Shown in pieces: positions 33,499 to 41,272 of a stretch of DNA of 64,000 bases (position 1 is the stretch's first letter; each line of letters begins with the position of its first letter). A program made the position numbers and the translations under genes. Under the pieces are notes generated by a model. It had not been told where the DNA came from. It was given only the letters and a program-made list of their open reading frames with translations, and did no database searches. This stretch comes from Deminuibacter soli (GTDB lineage: Bacteria; Bacteroidota; Bacteroidia; Chitinophagales; Chitinophagaceae), in assembly GCF_003412455.1 (NCBI RefSeq), contig NZ_QTJU01000002.1:434001-498000 (forward strand). Direction: 5' to 3'.

Positions 33499-34159
33499 CA
33501 GGTTCAGGTTTTGAGCAATTGATGGTTACGTGCGTGCCATTGCCGGGAGCAGACTGGATATTGATGGCTACACCCGCAAGCCGCGCTCTGTGGGTGATGG
33601 TGTGCAAACCGGTGCCTGGCACAAACTGTGAAGGTATCTGAAAGCCTGAACCATCGTCCCAAAGGTTAAAAATAACATCTTTCGCATTGTACGACACTTC
33701 CAGCGCAATATTTTGTGGATTTCCGTGCGTTAATGCGTTTTGCATGCATTCCTGTAACGACCTGAAAATAATGAACACCGCATTTTCTGGTAAGGCGTAA
33801 GGCTGGCCTTTGACTTCTATCGAGGTGGTAATATTTAGTTGCTTTTCAATGCGTTCGAGCTCTTCCTGGAGAAGGGAAGGCATGTCTTTCTTCGTAATTT
33901 CGTCGGGGTCGAGGTGTACATTGAGGTTACGGAGGTCGCGGATAACCTGCACCAGCAGCTGGGAATCGGTTTCCAGGTTTTCGTCCTGGTACTGGCGTGC
34001 AGCCTTCAATATTCCGAAACGTACGTACGCCAGCACCTGGCTGATGTTGTCGTAAATTTCCCTGCTGGCTACTTTGAACTTTTCAGCCTGTAGTTCAAGT
34101 TGCGTTCGGAGCAACTGCGTTTCCAGTTGTGCTTTTAAATCAACGTTATTCGATCCCAT
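33476..34159 (-). CDS. Cytosolic histidine-kinase-like protein with Tyr at the phospho-His position
   Basis: 227 residues with no membrane segment. An N-terminal coiled coil (about 6-32) leads into a dimerisation helix of the HisKA_3 type, but the motif reads SREIYDNISQVL: Tyr36 (codon TAC) stands where the phosphorylated His is expected (E-[IL]-H-D-N). The HATPase domain (about 115-215) looks intact, with N box QECMQNALTH, G1 DDGSGF and G2 GTGLHTI. Start 34159 (MGSNNVDL) is the likeliest; the frame stays open to 34336 through low-complexity sequence holding a hairpin. It overlaps the response-regulator gene by 23 bases. It may be a pseudokinase, a phosphatase, or use another residue. Confidence 0.85.
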   Translation of the reverse strand: MGSNNVDLKAQLETQLLRTQLELQAEKFKVASREIYDNISQVLAYVRFGILKAARQYQDENLETDSQLLVQVIRDLRNLNVHLDPDEITKKDMPSLLQEELERIEKQLNITTSIEVKGQPYALPENAVFIIFRSLQECMQNALTHGNPQNIALEVSYNAKDVIFNLWDDGSGFQIPSQFVPGTGLHTITHRARLAGVAINIQSAPGNGTHVTINCSKPEPDDKNSDS

Positions 34160-34236
34160 TATCATTACTTTCTTATGTGCGGCGGGTACGGGCTGATCAG
34201 ATTGCTGTAAAAGTACTCGCTGGCATCGAAAAAGGT

Positions 34237-34262
34237 ATCCGTGAAAAAACGGATATTTTTTT
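34237..34262 (+). terminator. Orphan plus-strand terminator-like hairpin
   Basis: ATCCGT at 34237-34242 pairs with ACGGAT at 34249-34254, followed by a long T run. No plus-strand gene lies upstream; it sits on the strand opposite the kinase gene, in the kinase-thyA gap. Confidence 0.5.
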
Positions 34263-34297
34263 GTTTTTTTTCTCAGGCCACCGGTAGACTGATGGGT

Positions 34298-34368
34298 GAA
34301 TTTTGTACTCAATAGTAATCGTAATAGTTTTCTCATGTAAGCGAGCTCCCTTTCCAGGGGGCTTTTTT
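34298..34368 (+). ncRNA. Candidate short transcript ending in a terminator
   Basis: GAATTTTG at 34298-34305 is one mismatch from a -7 box. About 40 bases later AGCTCCC (34344-34350) pairs with GGGGGCT (34357-34363, one G-T pair), followed by a run of six T. No open reading frame of note lies between. thyA has its own -7 box further down at 34489, so this terminator is not needed by an upstream gene. Could be a small RNA of about 55-60 nt, or an attenuator remnant. Confidence 0.25.
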
Positions 34369-34488
34369 CGTTTGGGTATAGTCAATTGGTATACGTGCAG
34401 CAACAGCAGGTTGCTGGTGATATGATATCCCGTATGACTTTTCCACCGCCTGTTAGCAATCGCAGGCTGCTGTTTGGCGCCTGTGCAG

Positions 34489-34495
34489 TAATTTG
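34489..34495 (+). promoter_or_regulatory. -7 box (short variant) four bases before thyA ATG
   Basis: TAATTTG has one base between TA and TTTG. Four bases (CGGT) separate it from the ATG at 34500, so the transcript probably begins at or next to the start codon. Confidence 0.45.
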
Positions 34496-34499
34496 CGGT

Positions 34500-35315
34500 A
34501 TGCAACAGTATCACCAATTATTGAACCATATTTTAACAAATGGGGTAACAAAAACCGATCGTACCGGAACAGGTACCATTAGTTGTTTTGGTTACCAAAC
34601 ACGTTTTAACCTGCAGGAAGGTTTCCCCATGGTCACCACCAAGAAACTGCACCTGAAAAGCATCATTTATGAATTGCTGTGGTTTTTACGCGGTGAAACC
34701 AATGTTGCCTGGCTCAAAGAACATGGGGTGAGTATCTGGGATGAATGGGCCAGCGAAACCGGTGAACTGGGCCCCGTATATGGTAAACAATGGCGCAGGT
34801 GGGAAGGTGCCAATGGTACGGTAACTGATCAGATCACAGATGTAATTAAACAGATAAAAAACAATCCCGACAGCCGCCGCATGATTGTGAGCGCCTGGAA
34901 TGTGGCCGATTTGCCGCAGATGGCGCTGATGCCCTGCCATGCGCTGTTCCAGTTTTATGTAACACCGCCGGCTGTTGAAGGCGCTCGCGGTGCATTGAGC
35001 TGCCAGCTGTACCAGCGCAGTGCCGATGCGTTCCTGGGTGTGCCTTTTAATATCGCCTCCTATGCATTGCTTACCATGATGATGGCACAGGTATGTGACC
35101 TGGAAGCAGGTGAGTTTGTGCATACGTTTGGCGACCTGCATTTATACAGCAATCACCTGGAGCAGGCGCGCCTGCAGCTGTCGCGCACGCCGTACCCCCT
35201 GCCGGTTATGAAACTGAATCCTGCAGTAAAAGATATATTCAGCTTTACGTTTGAAGATTTTACGCTGGAGAATTACCAGTCACACCCGCACATTAAAGCG
35301 CCGGTGGCTGTTTAA
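34500..35315 (+). CDS. thyA: Thymidylate synthase
   Basis: 271 residues, close to the usual 264. Converts dUMP to dTMP with methylene-tetrahydrofolate. Diagnostic segments: [18 protein letters not shown] near the N-terminus, the catalytic Cys146 in [10 protein letters not shown] (same number as in E. coli), [25 protein letters not shown] (in parts) and the C-terminal [10 protein letters not shown]. Start 34500 (MQQYHQLL) matches the family N-terminus; the frame is open back to 34386 but that part has no similarity to the family. folA follows after 11 bases, so the folate-cycling pair is co-transcribed. Confidence 0.98.
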   Translation: MQQYHQLLNHILTNGVTKTDRTGTGTISCFGYQTRFNLQEGFPMVTTKKLHLKSIIYELLWFLRGETNVAWLKEHGVSIWDEWASETGELGPVYGKQWRRWEGANGTVTDQITDVIKQIKNNPDSRRMIVSAWNVADLPQMALMPCHALFQFYVTPPAVEGARGALSCQLYQRSADAFLGVPFNIASYALLTMMMAQVCDLEAGEFVHTFGDLHLYSNHLEQARLQLSRTPYPLPVMKLNPAVKDIFSFTFEDFTLENYQSHPHIKAPVAV

Positions 35316-35326
35316 ATACAAGTCCT

Positions 35327-35821
35327 ATGATCGTTTCACTGATAGTGGCCGCTGCAGAAGACAATGCCATCGGCAAAAACAATGAGTTGCTGTGGCGCCT
35401 GCCCAACGACCTGCGTTTCTTCAAAAACAAAACCTGGGCCATGCCTGTGGCCATGGGGCGTAAAACATATGAATCGTTTAAGGGCGAGCCTTTAAGCGGC
35501 CGCCTCAACATCATCATTACCCGCAGCGGCAATGAATGGCCCGGGGCAGTAACCGTGCACAACCTGAAAGATGCGCTGTTCCTGGCGCAGCAGCACGATT
35601 ACAAGGAACTGCTGGTAGCAGGCGGCGGTGAAATATACCGGGAAGCCATGTCGCTTGCAGGCCGTATTTACCTTACCCGTGTACATGCATCCTTTCCTGA
35701 AGCAGATACCTTTTTCCCGGCACTGGATGAAAGGCAATGGCAACTGACAGCAAATGAAGATTTTGCTGCGGATGAGAAACATGCTTATGCCTACAGTTTC
35801 CAGACATGGGAGCGCAGGTAA
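35327..35821 (+). CDS. folA: Dihydrofolate reductase
   Basis: 164 residues. Regenerates tetrahydrofolate, which thyA next door turns into dihydrofolate. Motifs: N-terminal SLIVAAAEDNAIGKNNELLWRLPNDLRFFK (substrate-binding Trp/Asp-like Asn-Asp pair), MAMGRKTYES-like MPVAMGRKTYESF for NADPH binding, RLNIIITR and the GGGEIYREAM glycine motif. Length and order are standard. Co-transcribed with thyA. Thirty-four bases later the methyltransferase gene begins with its own -7 box. Confidence 0.97.
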   Translation: MIVSLIVAAAEDNAIGKNNELLWRLPNDLRFFKNKTWAMPVAMGRKTYESFKGEPLSGRLNIIITRSGNEWPGAVTVHNLKDALFLAQQHDYKELLVAGGGEIYREAMSLAGRIYLTRVHASFPEADTFFPALDERQWQLTANEDFAADEKHAYAYSFQTWERR

Positions 35822-35843
35822 CACAAAACTGCGCACGGCCACG

Positions 35844-35851
35844 TATCTTCG
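35844..35851 (+). promoter_or_regulatory. -7 box four bases before methyltransferase ATG
   Basis: TATCTTCG (one mismatch from TAnnTTTG) then four bases CGGC then ATG at 35856. Same geometry as pepT and fmt. Confidence 0.45.
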
Positions 35852-35855
35852 CGGC

Positions 35856-36653
35856 ATGTTTTCAAAACCGCAGATGGCAGTTAAATATGCCAGGTACTGG
35901 CTGCACGCATCCAATGGCAAAGGGCATGGCGTGCATTCTCCTTTTGTATTTGATTTTATTGTATCGGTACTCAATGATGCCAAAGTGTATCCCTGTTACC
36001 AGCAGGTAGAAGCCGCACGCCGCGCGCTGCTGCAGAACGAACAGGTATTGAACATTGACGATTTTGGTGCAGGATCAAGGGTTATTACCACCAGGCAGCG
36101 CGTGGTGAAAGCCATTGCACAATCATCGCTGAAACCCGCCAAGTACAGCCAGTTATTGTTTAGAATGGTGCAGTACTATAAACCTGCTACAGTTGTTGAA
36201 CTGGGTACTTCATTAGGTATCACCGCAGCTTATCTCGCCAGCGGAAACAATACCACCAAAGTGGTTACCATGGAAGGTGCAGCCGAAGTAGCCGCTGTAG
36301 CCAGGGATACATTCAGTAAACTGCAGTTATCCAATATCCAGTTAATACAGGGCAATTTCGATGAAACCCTGCAACCCGCATTGCAACAGGTAAAGCAGGT
36401 TGACCTGGTGTTCATAGATGGCAATCACCGTTACGAACCTACGGTACGTTATTTTAAAGAATTGCTGCAGTTTGCCGGCGCAGACAGCATGATTATCCTC
36501 GATGATATTCACTGGAGCGAAGAAATGGAACAAGCCTGGCATGAAGTACAGCAGCACCCGCAGGTAACCATGACCATCGATTTATTTTTTATCGGCATCG
36601 TATTATTCAAACCGGAGTTTAAAATAAAGCAGCACTTCACTGTGAGGTTTTAA
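35856..36653 (+). CDS. Class I SAM-dependent methyltransferase (O-methyltransferase-like)
   Basis: 265 residues. The SAM-binding motif is VVELGTSLGITAAYLA (about 110-125), followed by VVTMEGAAEVAAVA, IQLIQGNF and the metal or catalytic-loop region LVFIDGNHRYEPTVRYF. This order fits the Methyltransf_24/catechol-O-methyltransferase-like group, which modifies small molecules; the acceptor is unknown. The N-terminal ~80 residues (KYARYWLHASNGKGHGVHSPFVFDF in parts) recur in Bacteroidota members of this type. Start 35856 is chosen because of the promoter box four bases upstream; the open frame back to 35754 overlaps folA. Followed by a repeat-filled gap. Confidence 0.85.
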   Translation: MFSKPQMAVKYARYWLHASNGKGHGVHSPFVFDFIVSVLNDAKVYPCYQQVEAARRALLQNEQVLNIDDFGAGSRVITTRQRVVKAIAQSSLKPAKYSQLLFRMVQYYKPATVVELGTSLGITAAYLASGNNTTKVVTMEGAAEVAAVARDTFSKLQLSNIQLIQGNFDETLQPALQQVKQVDLVFIDGNHRYEPTVRYFKELLQFAGADSMIILDDIHWSEEMEQAWHEVQQHPQVTMTIDLFFIGIVLFKPEFKIKQHFTVRF

Positions 36654-36655
36654 AG

Positions 36656-36722
36656 GTGAGTGGTGAGTAGTGAGTGGTGAGTAACAAAAAGCCGGTGAAT
36701 AGTGAATAGTCAATAGTGAATA
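36656..36722 (+). repeat. 7-bp-period arrays, GTGAGTG and GTGAATA types
   Basis: GTGAGTG, GTGAGTA, GTGAGTG, GTGAGTA at 36656-36683, an 11-base spacer, then GTGAATA, GTGAATA, GTCAATA, GTGAATA at 36695-36722 followed by an A run. The second block plus the A run recurs identically at 39320. It starts three bases after the methyltransferase stop. Confidence 0.92.
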
Positions 36723-36741
36723 AAAAATGCTGTTCAACTGT

Positions 36742-36783
36742 AAACTTCAAACGTTAAACTTCAAACATTAAACTTCAAACGTT
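36742..36783 (+). repeat. 7-bp-period array, AAACTTC type, running up to a start codon
   Basis: Six words in a row: AAACTTC, AAACGTT, AAACTTC, AAACATT, AAACTTC, AAACGTT. The next five bases lead straight to the ATG at 36789. Confidence 0.92.
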
Positions 36784-36788
36784 CAACA

Positions 36789-38168
36789 ATGCCCCAATTG
36801 CCCGCAGCATTTATCACATCCGTAGAGCAGGTAACCGGTTTTCGCAAGGAGCCTTTTCTGGCCGTGCATGCCTCTGGCGAGCAGGTTACTTCTGTGCGTT
36901 TTAACCCGGCCAAAAAAGCATTGCTGGAGGGGGAGTGGCTGCAACAGCAACAGCAGGGCCCGCTGCAGCAGGTGCCCTGGTGCAATGAGGCATATTACCT
37001 GCCGCAACGGCCAATGTTCACCTTCGATCCGCTGTTGCATGGCGGTGTGTATTATGTGCAGGAAGCAAGCAGCATGTTTTTGCAACACATGCTGAAAAAC
37101 ACAGTGGGCACACAAACTGCAGGTTTAAAAGTGCTTGACCTGTGTGCTGCACCCGGCGGCAAAAGCACCCTGCTGGCCTCGTATTTTACGGATGGTTTGC
37201 TGGTAACCAATGAAGTGATTAAATCACGCTCAGGCATACTGGTTGAAAACATGACCAAATGGGGGGCTGCCAATGTGGTGGTAACCAATAACGATCCCAA
37301 AGATTTCACTGCGCTGGAAGGTTATTTTGATGTGATTGTGGTAGATGCGCCCTGCAGCGGCAGCGGCCTGTTCAGGCGTGATGCAGCTGCTATTGAAGAA
37401 TGGAGCATTGATAATGTGGCCTTGTGTAACCAGCGCCAGCAGCGCATTCTGGCCGATATACTGCCGGCGTTAAAACCCGGCGGCTGGTTAATATACGCTA
37501 CCTGTTCCTATTCGGCAGAAGAAGACGAGCAGATAATGGACTGGCTGATGCAATCCTTTAACCTGCACAATAAAGCGGTGGATGTTCCCGTTGAATGGAA
37601 TGTAGTAGCCACACAGGCTCCGCAAAGCGGTGCAACAGGTTACCGGTTTTTTCCTGACAGGGTAAAAGGCGAAGGTTTTTTTATCGCCGCATTTCAGCAG
37701 CAGGATGGCACTGAATTTCATGGCAGAAAAAAAATGCTGCCGCCTGCAGGCAAAACAGAAACAAAAATGGCCGCTGAATGGGTTACACCGGGCATACCGT
37801 TGTATTATTTTGCACAGCAGGAGCATGTGCTGGCCATCGCAGAACAATGGCAGGAAGAAGTGGCATTACTGCAAAAACAGCTGTACCTGCGCAAAGCAGG
37901 TGTTAACATTGGCGCGGTGAAAGGGAAAGACCTGGTGCCTTCACACGAACTGGCACTAAGCTTGATACATCACCCCAACCTGCAAAAAATAACGCTCGGC
38001 CCGGATGATGCCCTGCAATACCTGCGGAGGAAAGAGTTTGCCGTAAACATCGCAGGCAAAGGGTGGACGATGGCCGTGTACCAGGGAATTACACTGGGCT
38101 GGATGAAATTGCTGCCCAACCGGGTAAATAATTACTATCCTACGGAGTGGAGAATTTTAAAAGACTAA
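36789..38168 (+). CDS. RsmF-like rRNA (cytosine-C5) methyltransferase
   Basis: 459 residues of the NOL1/NOP2/Sun family. The SAM-binding motif is DLCAAPGGKSTLL (about 116-128); catalytic motifs are DAPCSGSG (Cys about 189) and YATCSYSAEEDE (Cys about 239, the methylating nucleophile). After about residue 290 comes an RsmF-type C-terminal region with a PUA-like end (LRRKEFAVNIAGKGWTMAVYQGITLGWMK in parts). E. coli RsmF methylates C1407 of 16S rRNA; the same target is likely but not shown. No promoter box was found: the upstream gap is filled with heptad repeats, so it may depend on readthrough or on signals in the repeats. Confidence 0.92.
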   Translation: MPQLPAAFITSVEQVTGFRKEPFLAVHASGEQVTSVRFNPAKKALLEGEWLQQQQQGPLQQVPWCNEAYYLPQRPMFTFDPLLHGGVYYVQEASSMFLQHMLKNTVGTQTAGLKVLDLCAAPGGKSTLLASYFTDGLLVTNEVIKSRSGILVENMTKWGAANVVVTNNDPKDFTALEGYFDVIVVDAPCSGSGLFRRDAAAIEEWSIDNVALCNQRQQRILADILPALKPGGWLIYATCSYSAEEDEQIMDWLMQSFNLHNKAVDVPVEWNVVATQAPQSGATGYRFFPDRVKGEGFFIAAFQQQDGTEFHGRKKMLPPAGKTETKMAAEWVTPGIPLYYFAQQEHVLAIAEQWQEEVALLQKQLYLRKAGVNIGAVKGKDLVPSHELALSLIHHPNLQKITLGPDDALQYLRRKEFAVNIAGKGWTMAVYQGITLGWMKLLPNRVNNYYPTEWRILKD

Positions 38169-38208
38169 ATTTACCCATATTTTTATCGCGAAAGAAGCTA
38201 TTGGAGCC

Positions 38209-39315
38209 ATGTATATGAAACGATTATTGTTAGTCTTTGCCTTGTTGCTGTATGTACAACTGGCGCTGTTTGCGCAAACCGGGGTGCAGTATATCACGCA
38301 TACCATTCAGAAAGGGGAAACGCTTTCGGCGTTGAGTGCGAAATACAAAACCACGGTAGGCGATATCATGCGTTTAAACGGCATGAACAGCAGCAGCAAG
38401 CTGGCGCTTGGCCAAAAGGTGAAAATACCGGCAAATGGCGCCAAAGTGCCGCGTACCGCTACTCCTGCTGCCAATACACCTGCCGCACAGGCTACCACCC
38501 CTGTGGTGAAACAGCAGCCTGCGGCAACGCCACCCGCCACCACAACGCCACCCGCCACTACACCGGCTGCAGGCACGCCTGCCAATGGTACACCCATGAC
38601 CAATACCGCTATTATTCACGTGGTGGAAAAAGGCGAAACACTGTACAAGATCAGCAAAAACTACAAAGTGTCGGTTGATCAGCTGAAGCAATGGAATCAT
38701 TTAACCAGCAACAACGTATCTGTTGGTCAGCAACTGTCTGTAGGTTCAGGCAACGTTACCGTGGTAACCAAACCGCAAACCCAGCCGCCTGCAGATACAG
38801 CCACCCCGCAACAGCCCGTAAACACCGGTGTTCCTGCACAACAGCCGCCTGCCAATACAAATACAACACCTGTAACCACCACGCCGCCGCCGGCAGATAC
38901 GCCTGCTGCCAAACCAACACAAACAGCGCCCGCACACGAAGGGCCACTGGTGCCTAAAGACGATACCTATGTTGACCCTTCGAAAGTGGGATCTGAAGGA
39001 TACTTTAAATCACTGTTTGGTGTAGATGTGGAAGGCCGCTCTCTCACCGATGAAACCGGTACATCCATGACTTTTAAAACAGCCAGCGGGTGGACTGATA
39101 AAAAATATTACATCCTCATCAACAACGTATCACCCGGCGCCATCGTTAAAGTCACGGTACCCGGCAGCAGCAAGGTTATTTACGCCAAAGTGCTGTGGAA
39201 CATGAACGATATGAAAGAGAATGAAGGCCTAAACTTCCGCATCAGCAACGCAGCCGCCGAAGCCCTGGGCATCACAGACCTGAAGTTCCAGCTGAAAGTG
39301 TCTTACTTTGATTAG
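38209..39315 (+). CDS. LysM-repeat cell-wall protein with C-terminal double-psi-barrel-like domain
   Basis: 368 residues: signal peptide (about 1-24, ending LFAQ), LysM domain 1 (about 29-76; HTIQKGETLSALSAKY), a Thr/Pro/Ala-rich linker, LysM domain 2 (about 130-178; HVVEKGETLYKISKNY), a second Pro/Thr linker (about 180-245), and a C-terminal domain (about 255-368) with VSPGAIVKVTVPGSSKVIYAKVL and FRISNAAAEALGI in parts, resembling RlpA-like double-psi barrels. LysM binds peptidoglycan, so this is a periplasmic wall-associated protein. The start may be ATG 38215 (MKRLLL). The gene ends three bases before a heptad array and a terminator. Confidence 0.9.
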   Translation: MYMKRLLLVFALLLYVQLALFAQTGVQYITHTIQKGETLSALSAKYKTTVGDIMRLNGMNSSSKLALGQKVKIPANGAKVPRTATPAANTPAAQATTPVVKQQPAATPPATTTPPATTPAAGTPANGTPMTNTAIIHVVEKGETLYKISKNYKVSVDQLKQWNHLTSNNVSVGQQLSVGSGNVTVVTKPQTQPPADTATPQQPVNTGVPAQQPPANTNTTPVTTTPPPADTPAAKPTQTAPAHEGPLVPKDDTYVDPSKVGSEGYFKSLFGVDVEGRSLTDETGTSMTFKTASGWTDKKYYILINNVSPGAIVKVTVPGSSKVIYAKVLWNMNDMKENEGLNFRISNAAAEALGITDLKFQLKVSYFD

Positions 39316-39319
39316 TGAA

Positions 39320-39347
39320 GTGAATAGTGAATAGTCAATAGTGAATA
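39320..39347 (+). repeat. 7-bp-period array, GTGAATA type, at a terminator
   Basis: Words GTGAATA, GTGAATA, GTCAATA, GTGAATA, identical in order and sequence to 36695-36722, and running directly into the A flank of the terminator. Confidence 0.9.
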
Positions 39348-39385
39348 AAAAAGTCCCTCAGTCAACAACTGAGGGACTTTTATTT
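39347..39385. terminator. Symmetrical terminator between convergent genes
   Basis: AGTCCCTCAGT at 39352-39362 pairs with ACTGAGGGACT at 39368-39378 (perfect 11 bp), with A and T runs on the flanks. Serves the LysM gene and, in reverse, fmt. Confidence 0.92.
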
Positions 39386-39455
39386 TATAACGTATAGTGT
39401 CTGCCAGTACCTGCCGTTGCCGGTGGGGATACCGGCAATCATCCTCCGCTTCGAT

Positions 39456-39483
39456 CACTCACCACTGACCACTCACCACTCAC
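39456..39483 (-). repeat. 7-bp-period array, GTGAGTG type, minus strand
   Basis: Read on the minus strand: GTGAGTG, GTGAGTG, GTCAGTG, GTGAGTG. As in the GTGAATA arrays, the third word carries C in place of G at its third base. Lies 20 bases after the fmt stop. Confidence 0.88.
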
Positions 39484-39503
39484 AAATCGGCCTCGCTCCA
39501 ATC

Positions 39504-40436
39504 TCACCCCCGGAACCCACGCAGGAAATCTGCCACCTGCATGCGTTTCTTGCCTTCCAGCTGCAAATCGAGCACATGAATAAAACCATTGCTGCAAGCG
39601 AATTTCAGGAAGGTCTTGTTATCGGTTTCAAAGGTGCCCGGCTGCAGGTTGTGTGTTGCGTGCTCCTTGCTGCTGCGGTAAATTTTGCAAAGTTTTCCCT
39701 GCAGCATAGTATAGGCACCGGGAAAAGGAGAGAGACCGCGGATAAGATTGTGAATACTGTCCACATCCTTGTCCCAGTTAATGTTACCTGTTTCAGTAAA
39801 CAGCTTGGGCGCATGCAGCAACGGCTCGCCATTGAGCACATCTGGTTGCGGTTGCTCCTGCAAAGTGCCTGCAGCCAGTTCCTGCAGGGTTTTTACAATG
39901 GTGTAGGCGCCCAGTTCTTTCATACGGTCGTGCACCTCACCGGCTGTTTCGTTTTCACCAATGGGCATGTGCTCCTGCAATAAAATATTGCCGGTATCTA
40001 TATCCTGCTGCAGTTTAAACGTAGTAACACCGGTTTCTTTTTCGCCATTGATCACCGCCCAGTTAATAGGCGCTGCACCGCGGTATTGCGGCAGCAGTGA
40101 GCCATGCACATTAATGGTGCCCATGGGCGGCATGTTCCATACCATTTCGGGCAGCATGCGAAACGCTACAACTATTTGCACGTCTGCTTTCCAGGCACGC
40201 AAGGCTTCCAGGAATTGGGGATTGCGCAGTTTTTCGGGTTGCAGCAATGGCAGCTGTTTTTCTACAGCATATTTCTTAACTGCACTCTCGTTCAGCTTCA
40301 TGCCCCTGCCTGCGGGTTTATCGGGTGCAGTAACCACACCCACCACATTACAACCTGATTGCACCAGCGCATCAAGCGATGCAACGGCAAACTCGGGTGT
40401 GCCCATAAAAACAATGCGTATATCCTGGTAATTCAT
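39504..40436 (-). CDS. fmt: Methionyl-tRNA formyltransferase
   Basis: 310 residues. Formylates initiator Met-tRNA using 10-formyl-tetrahydrofolate. N-terminal domain: RIVFMGTPEFAVASL, VVTAPDKPAGRG, and the catalytic core NVHGSLLPQYRGAAPINWAVINGE (in parts), which has the Asn, His and later Asp (QQDIDTGNIL) needed for formyl transfer. The C-terminal OB-like tRNA-binding domain starts about residue 205 (FPGAYTMLQGK). Length is standard. Start 40436 is fixed by a -7 box four bases upstream. No peptide deformylase gene is in the window. Confidence 0.97.
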   Translation of the reverse strand: MNYQDIRIVFMGTPEFAVASLDALVQSGCNVVGVVTAPDKPAGRGMKLNESAVKKYAVEKQLPLLQPEKLRNPQFLEALRAWKADVQIVVAFRMLPEMVWNMPPMGTINVHGSLLPQYRGAAPINWAVINGEKETGVTTFKLQQDIDTGNILLQEHMPIGENETAGEVHDRMKELGAYTIVKTLQELAAGTLQEQPQPDVLNGEPLLHAPKLFTETGNINWDKDVDSIHNLIRGLSPFPGAYTMLQGKLCKIYRSSKEHATHNLQPGTFETDNKTFLKFACSNGFIHVLDLQLEGKKRMQVADFLRGFRG

Positions 40437-40440
40437 GGCG

Positions 40441-40448
40441 CGAAGTTA
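40441..40448 (-). promoter_or_regulatory. -7 box four bases before fmt ATG
   Basis: Minus-strand TAACTTCG (one mismatch from TAnnTTTG), then CGCC, then the ATG at 40436. Suggests a leaderless fmt mRNA. Confidence 0.45.
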
Positions 40449-40492
40449 GCACGATTGGCGCGAATGATAAAACCCCTGTAAGTATGTCAATG

Positions 40493-41263
40493 TTATAAGG
40501 TAATGGTTTCGCCGTCTTCGGGTATCAGTACATGCCCATCGATACCTGCTTTTACTAAAGCTTCTTTTAAGTTGGCACGGCTAACCAGGCAATGGTTAAT
40601 CGCGTCCATGTGTACGGCAATCAGTTTGGTAGAAGGGAGTGTTTTATATACACTGATTACATCATCAGGCGTCATGGTAATAGGCCCGCCCTGTAAAAAC
40701 TGTGCTGCGCCTGCGTTTACAATAGTAGCAGTTGGGTGATAGGTGAACAGCGCTGATTTTACTTCATTACACCAGATGGTATCACCGGCAATGTAAATAC
40801 GCTGGCTGCCATTATCCAGTACAAAGCCCGATACAATACCCATCTTTTTTTCTATTTCACCGGTGCCGTGATGGCCGCCCGTGCGGTGCAATTGTATGCC
40901 CTTCCAGCTATGTGTATCCTGGATGGCAAGTACATTGGTAAAACCCTGTGCTTTTATGCTGGCAATATCTGCGGGCTGGCAAAACAGCACAATGTCTTTG
41001 GGAAGCAGGTTTTGTGCAGTAACATCCCAGTGATCAGGATGAATATGTGTTACCAATACTGCATCAACCTGTTGTATCAATTGCTGCAAACCTGCTTCAT
41101 CAATGGCCAGTGGTGCGCGCGGATTGCGCAGCTTATTAGCCGCAGGCTGCACAGGATCGAGTGTTTCTTTATCTGCCAGCAGCGGATCAACCAGCAGGCG
41201 CAGGCCATTAAATTCTATCAGCAGGGTGGCGTGGCGCAGCAGGCGTATTTGAGCAGGTTGCAT
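40493..41263 (-). CDS. MBL-fold metal-dependent hydrolase (UlaG-like)
   Basis: 256 residues of the metallo-beta-lactamase superfamily, Lactamase_B_2 type. The metal-binding motif is THIHPDHWD (HxHxDH), with further ligands in THSW/RTGGHHGTGEIEK, IAGDTIWC and the C-terminal VHMDAINH. The N-terminal HATLLIEFNGLRLLVDPLL and closing region match UlaG/YfiR-like hydrolases, whose substrates are diverse. It begins nine bases after the LytTR regulator stop on the same strand, so the two are probably co-transcribed and perhaps functionally linked. Substrate unknown. Confidence 0.88.
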   Translation of the reverse strand: MQPAQIRLLRHATLLIEFNGLRLLVDPLLADKETLDPVQPAANKLRNPRAPLAIDEAGLQQLIQQVDAVLVTHIHPDHWDVTAQNLLPKDIVLFCQPADIASIKAQGFTNVLAIQDTHSWKGIQLHRTGGHHGTGEIEKKMGIVSGFVLDNGSQRIYIAGDTIWCNEVKSALFTYHPTATIVNAGAAQFLQGGPITMTPDDVISVYKTLPSTKLIAVHMDAINHCLVSRANLKEALVKAGIDGHVLIPEDGETITL

Positions 41264-41272
41264 CAGGATATT

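Noticed and set aside
34386-34499. N-terminal extension of thymidylate synthase
   Set aside because: The family N-terminus begins at ATG 34500, four bases after a -7 box; the upstream part is unrelated sequence.
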